Of a stretch of 64,000 nucleotides of DNA, positions 1-9,275 are shown in pieces. The position numbers and the translations under genes were made by a program. This DNA comes from Malurus cyaneus samueli (Eukaryota > Chordata > Aves > Passeriformes > Maluridae), in assembly GCA_009741485.1 (NCBI GenBank), contig CM019218.1:49335187-49399186 (forward strand), in the 5' to 3' direction. The notes beneath the pieces were generated by a model. That model ran no database searches. It was not told where the DNA came from and was given only the letters and a program-made list of their open reading frames with translations. Position 1 is the stretch's first letter. Every line of letters starts with the position of its first letter.

Positions 1-345
1 TGTGGATCCATCCATGTACACATGGATCTGTCCATTTACACATGGATCCATCTGTACACATGGATCTGTCCCTGTACACACGGATTCATCCATGCACATG
101 TGGATCCATCTGTGCACACAGATGTCCCTGTGCTCATGTGGACCCATCCATGCACATGGGTTTGTCCATGTCCGTGTGGATCCATCCATGCACACGTGTG
201 CAGACCTCTGTCCATGCACACCCATACAAATGCCTCTGCTCGTGCACATGTGCATCCATCCATGTACACGTGGGTCTGTCTGGGCACACATGGATTGATC
301 AATGCAGATGGATCTGTCCATGCACACCCTCACTGATAGATCATC
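1..345. repeat. Minisatellite, about 20-bp unit
   Basis: Imperfect head-to-tail copies of a roughly 18-22 bp unit of the form tggatccatccatgcacaca run from the window edge to about 345. Copies differ by substitutions and small length changes. All frames translate into repeated Met-His-Thr-Trp-like peptides, so the overlapping ORFs are repeat artefacts. The array may extend left of the window. Confidence 0.85.
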
Positions 346-860
346 TCTGCATGTCCTGGTGTGTGTGCATCACTCATGGCATGTGCACATACGTGCATAC
401 ATGTGTATGTATGCATGCGTGTGCCCAGGGATGAGTGAGCACATACACGCACATGCAAGGCCTCATGCTCTGAGTGTGTGTGGTGTGTGTGTGTGTGTGT
501 GTGCACATGGACATTCTGAGGGGTGTCTATGCACATCCAGGGGGGTTGTGTGTGCGTATTCACATGGGTACAAGTGATCACAAAGGGTGATCATACACAT
601 ACATGGGGGTGTGTGTGTGTGTGTGTGCACGCATGTACATGTTCCAAGAGGTCCCTGGTGACTGCATATGTGTGTATGTGTGCCCAGAAGCGAGCATGCA
701 TGCACACGTGTGTGCCAGGCTCGGGGCTGTGTGATCAAGGTGACCATGAGCACTCAGGGGTTCTGTCTGTCCCTGGCATGTGCACATACGTGCAGATCCG
801 TGTGTATGTGCCCAGGTGTGAGCACACACGCGTGTGCGGGTGATGACGGGGGTTCACACA
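345..860. repeat. TG/CA-rich low-complexity tract with two (TG)n runs
   Basis: Pure TG runs occur near 475-505 and 609-629, inside a longer stretch rich in tgtgtg, cacaca and gcatgca. No gene is visible here. Confidence 0.8.
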
Positions 861-879
861 CACGGTGCCCCGGCCGGAG

Positions 880-1060
880 CGGTGCCGATCCGATCGATTC
901 CAGCGAATCGAGCCGATCCGATCGGACCCGAGCGGTGCCCATCCGACCCCGGCGGGGGCGAGCCGAACCGATCGATTATAGCGAGCAGAGCCGAACCGAT
1001 CGAACGGCCCGAGCAGCGCCGATCCGATCGATTATAACGAGCCGAGCTGAAGGCCGATCC
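880..1060. repeat. CpG-dense tandem repeat with CGATCGAT cores
   Basis: About three diverged copies of a 60-70 bp unit start near 882, 931 and 1010. Each contains agc(g/a)g(t/c)gcc(g/c)atccga followed, in most copies, by a palindromic ccgatcgat core. The tract ends about 170 bp before the CSF1 TATA box, so it may lie within the promoter region. No coding sense was found. Confidence 0.7.
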
Positions 1061-1228
1061 GCATCGGAGACCGAGGCGTCCCAGCCGACCCGATCGACCC
1101 TCGGTTCACATGGGGACCCACCGTTTACCGCCCGGTTGCCCGCCCGGTGCCGGCCCTGGGCCTCGGGGCCGCCGGGGCCTTGGCCGCCCGCCAGCGCTTT
1201 CCTCCATAACCCATGCTGCCGCGGCGCT

Positions 1229-1234
1229 TATAAG
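1229..1234 (+). promoter_or_regulatory. CSF1: TATA box of CSF1
   Basis: The hexamer tataag sits in very GC-rich sequence about 30 bp upstream of a pyrimidine-containing ctctca start region (about 1255-1262). It is followed 140 bp later by a good splice donor. The position relative to the downstream CSF1 exons supports it as the core promoter, but the start site itself is inferred. Confidence 0.6.
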
Positions 1235-1257
1235 GGAGCGCGGCGCGGGGGGGCCTC

Positions 1258-1375
1258 TCAGCCGGGGCCCGGCCCCGCTCACCGCACCCCCGCGTCGGCC
1301 GGCCCCGGCCAAGCTACGCTCTGCCCGCAACCGCGCCGCCCGGACCACGAGCCGCCCAGGCCCCGATCGGAGCAG
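1258..1375 (+). other. CSF1: Putative CSF1 exon 1 (start codon unresolved)
   Basis: This is the segment from the inferred transcription start to a donor of form cag/gtacgg at 1376. It contains no ATG, although the next exon starts in phase 0 inside the signal peptide and so needs a start codon upstream. Two alternatives exist. One is a near-cognate ACG at about 1316, in frame with exon 2 through the 1375 donor. The other is an ATG at 1530 followed by 16 codons to a possible donor at 1578, also phase 0, giving an Arg-rich leader before the hydrophobic core. Neither is proven. Confidence 0.4.
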
Positions 1376-1379
1376 GTAC

Positions 1380-1915
1380 GGCGGCCCCTCCCGCTTACCC
1401 ACCGGCGCGGAGACCCCCCTCAACCCGGCGCCGCTGCCACCTGTGCGGGTCCCGCGGCAGCGGCAGCCCGGGTTGTCCCCGTGTCCCCGTGGCGGGTCCC
1501 CTCCTCGGGGCCGTCCGCTGCGGCGGGGGATGCGCCAGCCCCGCCTCGGTTGGCGGTTTCCGCCCCGGACCCGCCGGGTGAAGCGCGGCTCCAGCCCCGG
1601 GTTCCCGGCTCACCCGCCCCGTTCCGGATCCGGTACTGGCGTGGGGAGCCCGGCTTCAGCCCCGGCCGGTCCCCGGCCCCAATTCGTCCCCGGCGGCGGA
1701 TGCTGCAACCCCGGCTCCATTCCCGGACCTGCGCGATGAGGCTCCAACCCCGTCCCGGTCCTCGATTCCCGGACCCGCGGCGGTGAAGCCCCGTCCCCGT
1801 CCCGGTGCCCGTCCCCAGCCCCGTTCCCGGCTCCAGCCTCTGCTCCAGCCCCGTCCCCAGCCCCGTTCCCGGCTCCAGCCTCTGCTCAGCCCCCTCCCCA
1901 GCCCGCTCCAGGCGG
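1380..1915 (+). repeat. GC-rich imperfect repeats in CSF1 intron 1
   Basis: The phrases ccccgttcccggctccagcc and ccccgtccccag recur many times, most regularly at 1795-1910, where two copies of an approximately 55-bp block stand in tandem. The long ORFs across this stretch come from GC bias and repetition. Confidence 0.6.
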
Positions 1916-2663
1916 GGTGAGGCTCCGTTCAGCCGTGGCCACATCTCGGCGGTGGCCCGGGCGGCATCTTGGAGTTTCACAAGAGGGGAGGATTCCTGGG
2001 CACTGTCCAAGGGAAATTCCCCCCCACCCATCACCCAGGCACCCTCTCCCTGCCGGTGCTCCGGGAGAGGGGGGTGCACACCCACCCGAGGGTCCTCTCC
2101 ACCCCCATCTCGGGAGTCCTGGCTCTGGGACAAGCCCCGTTGCCCACCGGGGTCCCGCCACGGATCGGGGCCTCTCCGCTTCTTTGCAGGGGGATTGGGA
2201 GGGAAATTTGGGACGAAGCCAGAGCTGCTGCATGGAAAGAGCCCGGCGGGTGCAGCTGGGGGGCGTCTGGAGGGTGGGAAGAGGATTTTTGGGGATGGGT
2301 GGGTCAGTGTGTCAGATCGGCTCTGGAGAGCCAGGGAGGAGGAGGAGATTTGCAGGAGAGACGGAGAAATGGTGCAGGAGAGGGGAGAGGGGCTGGATGG
2401 GGAATGTGGAGGTGGCCAAGAGCCACATCCAGGCTTGTGTCACCGGGCTTTGGGAAATTCCCTGCTGACCTGGTGTTCCTAAAAATAGCAGGATGGGGAC
2501 AGGCACGGGGTTGGAGGACCACAGTGGCATTATCCTGCTGGACCGTGGCCAAGCCCTGGTCACCACAGAGGTGGTCACGCTGCGGGGTGGTGGGGAAGGG
2601 CAGGGGGCTTGGTGTGTGTTTGTGTGGGTTATCACTGCTTCAAGCTTTTCCTGTCGTGCTCAG

Positions 2664-2795
2664 GTGTGCCTGCTCCGCTGCACGCTGCTGCTGTCCCTCC
2701 TCCTCCTCCTGCTCTGCAGCATCCATGAGACAGAGCAGAACAGCTACTGCCAGCAGATCATCACAGAGAGGCACCTGGCCGAGCTGGAGGAGCTG
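2664..2795 (+). CDS. CSF1: CSF1 exon 2
   Basis: It is flanked by gtgctcag and gtgagt and is 44 codons long in phase 0. It encodes the hydrophobic signal core (LLLSLLLLLLCS) and the N-terminus of the cytokine, with the first conserved Cys in SYCQQ. Confidence 0.92.
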
Positions 2796-5700
2796 GTGAG
2801 TGTTCTCCTGGGGCTGTGCTGTGGGATGGGGGCTCGTTTGAGGCCAGATGGGCACAAAACAGCCCTTATTTAGGGCTGAAATAAGGAAATCGGGTGATTT
2901 CCGGCTCCCCTACTGAAGCGATGGTACCCAGGAGCTGAGCATCCCTGGCCACAAGGGACAAGCGGGCACCGGGGGGTGACGGATGTCGTACCTTTATCAA
3001 GGGTGGCCGTGGAGAAGTGACAACAGGAGGAATGAGAGAAGACGGAAGCAGGAGTGAGGCCGGGAAGGGTACAGGAGTGCGGCTGGATGGGCGCAGGGGC
3101 GCTGGGGAAGCAGCGGAGGGGCCGGCGCTGCGGGCTGTGGTGTTTTCCAGGCGGTTGCGCAGGGGTTAAGCGGAGGAATCCGGCTGCATTCCTGAGTCCA
3201 GCTGCTTGCCTGGAAGCTGGGCTGGCAACGGGGCTGTGGGTGGGTGGCAGGCAGCGAGGGGGGCCCGGCCAGGCGATGGAGCCGACCGGGCTGGGCCATG
3301 GGGCCGGCGTCCCGTGTGGCCCGTGGGCAGCTCTGGGTGCTGGCAGCCGCCCCGGAGCACGGCCAGCCCTGGCCCCATCGGATACAGCTGCCGGGGCCGT
3401 ATCTCTCTCTCCGTGGCCCTTGGCTCACCTCCGAGCGGGGAATCACGCGGACGTTCAGGGGAGAAGCGGGAATCGGGGACACACAGGGATTTGCAGGGTT
3501 GTCGCAGATTAAATTCCGCCTGCGGCAAGCGGGGTGTGCGGGCGAGAGACGGGAACGGCGCCTCCGAGCCCCCGGGAGCTCCGCTCCGAGCTCCGTGAAA
3601 CCGCCGCGCCCGGGCTCGCTTCACCTCTTCCTCTTTAACCGCCGAGCTGCGGGGCCGGGAGCTGCTCTGTGCGAGCTCGGCTTCCTCTACCCGAGCCCTC
3701 TCTGCTCACCACATCCCCGGAGCCTTTGCTCTGCCGCCCAGGGATTAAAATTGGCTCCGTGGTTGTGGGAGAAAGGAGATGGAGCAGGTTTGAATGGAAG
3801 ATGTGGTTTTCCTGCCGGGGATTGTAGCCCTCTCCTCGCTGATGGAGGAGCTGGCCCTCGCTCCGGCGCCTGCAGGATAATGGAGCAATTGTTTCCGGGC
3901 CGGCATCCCAGGCTAGGAGGAGAATTGCCGGCCGGCAAATCTGCCAGCTCTCGCCTTCCCAGCCTGGGATGCAGGCCCGGAGGGAGAGGATTTTGGTTCG
4001 GGTGGGTTTTACTGCCGTTGGAAAGGGTCGTGGCACGGGGGGCCGGCAGCGCTGCGTGTGGGACCCCGGCGTTGTGTGCTGCCGGGGAATGTGTGACCCT
4101 GGTGTCACGGCCACCTCCTGCACGGCAGGATGCTCTTTTGCAGCCTGGGTTTAGCGAAGACAGCGGTGCGGGGGAGACCCGAGGAGAATTAAGCAGGGCT
4201 GGGCTCCGCTGTGGCGCTGGCAGGAAGAGGAGGAGGAGGAGGAGGAAGAGAGGCGGGGTGGGAGCAGGCAGGGAGAGGCAGGAGGAGGTTTGTGATTCGG
4301 GGAGTACAACATCTTGATGGGAACAAAATCCTGAGCTGCTCCTGCCAGTGCATTGACCTTAGGGGTGTGCCTGTGTGAGGAGGAGGAGTGTGGGACGGGA
4401 TGAAGCAGGAATGGGAACGAAGTCCCCCGAGCCCTGTGGATTTGGGGGTCTCAGGCACCCCTTTGTGCCCAGAACTTGGTGTACGTGGGGCTGCTCAGCC
4501 CCTGTGCTGTCCCCGGGCATGTAGGGTGACATCCTGCTCTGTCCTTCCAGGCTGACACCCAGATGCAGCACCCGGGCAGGGTCTCCTTCAAGTTCATTGA
4601 CAAGAGGCAGTTGGTGAGTGGGTCCTCGCTGGGGACAGAAGGGGACAGGGAGCAGGGCTGGCTGGGGCATGGTGGGAGGTCCCAGATCCGCAATCCCCCC
4701 TCTTGTGAAGGGACAGCCCAGGAGGGACCCATCCTGCTTGGCCAGGTGGCTTCCAAGCCCCAGTCTGGGCATCCTGTGGGATTATAGAAAAGCATTTTGT
4801 GGCTCCGTGCCTCAGTTTCCCCCAGGCAGAGTGGGATGCCCATCCAGTAACCACTGTCCCTTTTTGGGGGGGTCTGTATCCTTGCAGAATGACTCCATCT
4901 GCTACGTGAAAGCTGCCTTTCCCCTGCTGGGCAAGATCCTGGAGCGGACAGAGTTCAAGGAGAACTCATCCAATGCCCGGAAGATGCAGATGGTGCGCAG
5001 GATGTACAACCGCATCGACGAGAACGTGGACCCCTGCATCAGGGAGGAGGACGATGAGGAGAGAATGGTACAGTGTCCTCAACCTCATGGGGGTCTGGGT
5101 CCTCATCCTGGATTGAAATGGGATGTCCAGAGGGTGGGTTCCTGGGCAGGACTGTGAAGCAGAGTAGAGTGGGGTGTAGGGAGCCATGAGGAGCCACCAA
5201 ATCCTGCCCTGGGGACACTGTGGTACCTGTGGCGGTGACACCAGATCAGTCATGGAGCTGACACTGAGCCTGGTGCTTCCTCCAGCTCTCACAGATGTGC
5301 TTCAAGGAGTTCACCACCTCCCCCTACGAGATGCTGGTGCTGGTGAAGGATTTCTTCCAGGACATCAACCATCTGCTGCAGAACCAGGAGACTTTCGAGA
5401 AGGATTGCAGCCGAGTGTACCGCAGGAGCTGCCCGGGACCCAGGAAGGCTGGATCCTCACCAGGTGAGATGCCAAGGCTCAGCCTCCCCCAGGTTAACCT
5501 GTGCCAGGCTGGGAGGCTGGGGCTCACCTGCATGGAGCAGCTTAAGAGCCGTGTGTCCGTGGGCGTGGCACGTGTCCACCTTGGTCCTCGTCTCTGTGTC
5601 AGCGAGCTCTGCATCAGTGTCAGGGGAGAAGGGGGTGGCGGGCCATTGCAAGGTGGGATTTGGGTGAAATCCTGCTGGAACTGAGGTGAGGGAGAGATGC

Positions 5701-7504
5701 CAAGAGGGGTCAAGAGGCATCAGGCTCGGCTCTGTCTCAAAGCCCCGGAGAAGTGGAGGGACTGCTGTGCCGCCAACACGCTGCATGACCTTGGCTGTGT
5801 CACTTCAGCTGCCTCGTGCCTCAGTTTCCCCGAGCCTTCGGGGAGAGTGTTGCTGTCGGGGTGGAAGAGCCCCACGTTGCCACCTGCGCTTCTGCGAGCG
5901 CCCGTGCCGTGTTTGCATGGAGGAGATGTCTGGCTGCCATCCTCATGTCCGAGTTGTGCCATGTCCTTGTGCCATGAGGGATGTTAAACGTGGCTGTCTG
6001 GCTCCTGCGAGTTGGGAATAACCCACGGCCCTGGGCCCAGGGGACCCGGTGACTCGGGGCTGCTTTGTCCCACCCGCTGCTTGTCACCCTCATGCTGCCT
6101 GCCTCCTCCTGCCTGTTCCCTGCCTGTCCCTTGTTGTCCCGTTTTTTGAGGGGCAGTTTGACCCGCTTGCCCAAGGCTCAGGGGAGGGATGGTGCCAGTG
6201 CCCCCGACCTCGGATCTGCTGGCTGTGCCCCTCTTGGAGGCTGGTGACCCCACGGCCGTCTCTTCTCTCTGCTTCTTTCAGGTGTGGGGACAGATCCTGA
6301 CTGCAATTGCCTGTCCCCTGCCCTCCCTTCTGCCACCCAGCCCTCCCTCTCTGCTGCCACTGGCAGGGACATGGCACCTGATAGCACCCGGGTCCCTTCC
6401 AGCCTCCTCCATGCCACTGTTCCTGACTTAGAGGCCCCGTCTCAGCCCCCCAGTAGCACGGACGGGGGCTCAGGGACCGAGGAGGTCCTGGGTGCCGGGG
6501 TAGGTGACACAGCGCTGGCCCCCAGGATGCAGCAGACAGCTCCAGCCAGCAGCGCCGAAGCCCTGCAGGATCCGGCCGGGACGCTGAGCCTGGCACCGGG
6601 TGACATCCCCGTCCTCCGCGGGGACGGAGAGCTGGTGGAGTGGGGCACCGGCCGCCTGCCACAGGATCCAGGCCAGCAGTGGGGAGGCTCCATCCTCCCG
6701 GATCGCCCCGGCGGGCTCAGCACCAGCGCTCCGACGGCATCGCCCAGCGCCGGCTCGGCAGGCGGCGGAGCCAGGATCCGTCCCGCGGCGGCGCCCGAGC
6801 CCGTCACGCAGCTCCGCTTCTCCAGGATGGCCCCGGAGCTGCGAGCCCCGGGCGGCCCCAGGGACAGGGCGAGGGCGTGGGGGCTGAGCCGGCTGCGGGG
6901 CCCTGAGGATGGCGGCGGGGCCGGGCCCAGCTTTGACTCTGGCTTTGTTCTGGGCGCAGAGCGCGGGAAGGAGCCGCCCGCCAGGGAGGGCCACCAGGAG
7001 CCCCTCATCTTCATTACGGTGGCCAGTGTGGTGGCCGTCCTGCTGGCCATGGGAGGGCTGCTCTTCTACAAGTATAAATCCAGGGTAAGGCCCCTGCCTC
7101 GTCTCCTCCCTGAGCTCTGAGATCCCGTCCTGCCTCAGTTTCCCCACTTATGTCTTGGCCAGTGTGGGCTGAGCCCCATTTTCCCCATCATTTTGAGGCT
7201 GGAGGACAATTGGTGGTGCTGAGTGTGGTGGGAGGATGTCATTTGGGAGATTTGCCCTGTCCACTGCAGCCCCCTCGCCTTCCCCAGGGCTCATCTGCCC
7301 GTTTCCCTCCCTCCACACAGGTCCTGGAGCGGCCCTTGGAAGATGGAGGCTGTGACCCCGAGGAGCCGGAGAGGAGGTGGGTGTGATCCCATCCTGTGTG
7401 GGGGGCTTTGGGGACCCCCACCCTGCTCTAAACCCCTCTTTTTCTATCACAGGGCGCTGCAGGGAGCAAGGGAATGTTCAGAGCTGGAGACTCAGGATCT
7501 CTGA
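2664..7504 (+). CDS. CSF1: CSF1, macrophage colony-stimulating factor (coding span, exons 2-8)
   Basis: CSF1 is the ligand of the CSF1R receptor tyrosine kinase and drives survival and differentiation of macrophages and osteoclasts. Seven exons join in frame: 2664-2795, 4551-4613, 4888-5067, 5286-5463, 6282-7084, 7321-7376 and 7453-7504, giving 487 codons plus stop without exon 1. Exon 2 holds a leucine-rich signal-peptide core and the start of the mature domain (Ser-Tyr-Cys). Exons 3-5 form the four-helix cytokine, with Cys in SYC, SICY, DPCI, MCF, DCS and RSC. The large exon 6 encodes the Pro/Ser/Gly-rich stalk (with a DCNC pair at its start) and a membrane segment LIFITVASVVAVLLAMGGLL at about 7004-7069. 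A short cytoplasmic tail ends ELETQDL. Exon layout, including a 63-nt exon 3, matches mammalian CSF1. The start codon is not identified. The exon-3 cysteine that links mammalian dimers is absent. Confidence 0.95.
4551..4613 (+). CDS. CSF1: CSF1 exon 3
   Basis: A 63-nt phase-0 exon between ccttccag and gtgagt, the same length as in mammals. It encodes ADTQMQHPGRVSFKFIDKRQ and one further residue. There is no cysteine, where mammalian CSF1 has its main interchain Cys. Confidence 0.92.
4888..5067 (+). CDS. CSF1: CSF1 exon 4
   Basis: A 60-codon phase-0 exon between ccttgcag and gtacag. It encodes the helices around SICYVKAAFPLLGKILERTE through DPCIREEDDEERM. The donor is less typical than the others in this gene, but it joins exon 5 in frame. 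Confidence 0.9.
5286..5463 (+). CDS. CSF1: CSF1 exon 5
   Basis: The acceptor is cctccag and the donor gtgaga; it ends in phase 1. It encodes LSQMCFKEFTTSPYEMLVLV, then the last cytokine helix and KDCSRVYRRSCPGP. Confidence 0.93.
6282..7084 (+). CDS. CSF1: CSF1 exon 6 (stalk and transmembrane exon)
   Basis: An 803-nt exon from ctttcag to gtaagg. It opens with GTDPDCNCLSP, continues as a Pro/Ser/Gly/Ala-rich stalk containing an acidic-flanked Ser-Gly (GGSGTEE) that could carry glycosaminoglycan, and ends with a 20-22 residue membrane segment and the stop-transfer YKYKSR. Confidence 0.93.
7321..7376 (+). CDS. CSF1: CSF1 exon 7
   Basis: A 56-nt exon from ccacacag to gtgggt encoding VLERPLEDGGCDPEEPER of the cytoplasmic tail. 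It is placed by phase and splice sites; a donor three bases away cannot be excluded. Confidence 0.8.
7453..7504 (+). CDS. CSF1: CSF1 exon 8 with stop codon
   Basis: The acceptor is tatcacag. It encodes the C-terminus ALQGARECSELETQDL and stop tga at 7502-7504. Confidence 0.85.
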
Positions 7505-9275
7505 GGTGATCAGGGGCTGGGTGGGACCTTGCAGGGCTGCGGTCCAAGCCATGAGGATGATGTTTTGTCCCTGGACTGTCCCCATTAGCGGTGACCTTGG
7601 CCACGGGCAGGGAGGTTCTGGGTGGGAAGACACGGACAGGAACAGGTCTGCGCCCCAGCGCTGCCAGCATGTGGTTTCGCAGCTCGTTAATCCATTACTG
7701 CTACTTTCTTAATATACATAATATTTTTTTCCTGTGGTTTTCGCGTGTTTCTCCCCCGCACTGCCCTCCCTGGCACAGCCTCGGCTCCTGCTCATCTTTC
7801 TCCTCCTTTTCCCAGGGCCCCAGGCAGGATGTGAAGCTGCTCGTGGGACAGATCCGGATGGAAGGAGGGTTGGCACGCGCCAGCCTTGCCGCGGTCCCAC
7901 CGTGATGCTGACACTCCCTCTTCCCTCGCCCCGCGCCGGCGGCCAGAGACTGCAAAAAACTCCCTGGCAGGGACAAAAGGATGGGGGGACATGCCCTGAG
8001 TGGCACCCCCGGGCACTGGGAAGGGCTGGAAGGCGTTGGGACCATAACTGCAGGGCTTTGCCGCGGTGGCCGATGCGACGCTGCGGTGCTGAGCTGACGA
8101 TGGAGATGCTGCACGTGGGATGACGGATCCGCCTGGACGCGGCCGGTGCTGGATGAAGATGGAGGGGCCCAGCTCCCCAAATCCTCTCTCTGGCTCTTCT
8201 CCCGTCGCAGCACGCTGGGTTTGGAGCAGCACCCATCGCCCCCTTCGCCCTGCCTTTGCTGAGGCTTCAGCTGGAGCGTCCTGAATTCCAGGGGGGCCGG
8301 TCCTGAGACACAGCCCTGACTCGCAACTCAAACCTGCACACTGTGAATATTTAAAGCCCACCCGTGCCCGTGTCCCTGCGTGGGGCTGGGTTTGGGGTGA
8401 TGCTTGGCTCCGTCCCAGCCCCTCCCCATCCTCCTGTCTTTAGGGCTTCTTTTTAATAGAGCGGATGAAAGTTTTTATCCTGCACAAGAGTTTTGGGGGG
8501 GCCGTGTGCCCCTGGCAGGGTTCTCACTGCGAGCTGGCCTCGCTGGGATTCCATTTCTTCGGTGACTGCGCTTTGGAGAAGGGAATGGGGCTGGGAAGGA
8601 TGGCATCCACGTGGGTGGACGAGTTGGAACTGCCCCAGCTGGGCACCCTGAGGCTTCTCGGCTCAACCCCAGGCTTTGGGAAGAGCCTGGTTTGGGACGC
8701 ACCAGCCCTGGAGATGCCCCGAAATCCAACGGCTCCCTCCGGCCCCGGATGAAGCGTGGCCCGCGCTGCTCTGGGAGTTTCAAGTATTATTTTTATATGA
8801 AGGATGAAAAATATGGACAAACCCAACTGTTTTTAAAGAAAGCATCGCTATTAATTTTGGGTTTATATATATATATCTATATATATATATAAATGTGTAT
8901 TTATGACTGGCAGAAGGAGGGGGTTCCCAGGCGAGGGACTGGTGTAAATCAGGATGAAAGCCCTGATGCAGCAGGAAGTCTGGGGCCAAACTCCTGGTGG
9001 TGTAAGTCACCAGTTTACACTGTGGAGGAGCTGCTCCTGGGGGAGAAAACTTGCCTTTACCCATGTCGGATTTATTTTGCCTTTTTTTGTTGTTGTTGTT
9101 TGGTTGGTTGGGGTTTTTTGTTGGTTTTGGGGTGGGGTTTTTTTTTGGTTATTTTTTTTATACAATGAAATGTTGAAATATTTTATACAAAGGCATTTAA
9201 AAGTCTATTTAAAGAAAATAATGGAAAACAACTTGTATATTTAATATTATTAATAAACAGAGAGGCTTAGCTTGG
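7505..9275 (+). other. CSF1: CSF1 3'UTR with poly(A) signal
   Basis: After the stop the sequence has no conserved ORF and ends in an AT-rich block (about 9150-9260) with several tattta-type elements and aataaa at 9252-9257. A (TA)n microsatellite lies at about 8866-8892. A splice within the 3'UTR is possible (donor gtgatc just after the stop, acceptor ttttcccag near 7815) but unproven. The AU-rich end suggests regulated mRNA stability, as known for mammalian CSF1. Confidence 0.75.

Noticed and set aside
668..1786. 372-codon plus-strand frame before CSF1
   Set aside because: It crosses the TG repeat, the CGATCGAT repeat, the TATA box and an intron; its content is repeat-derived.
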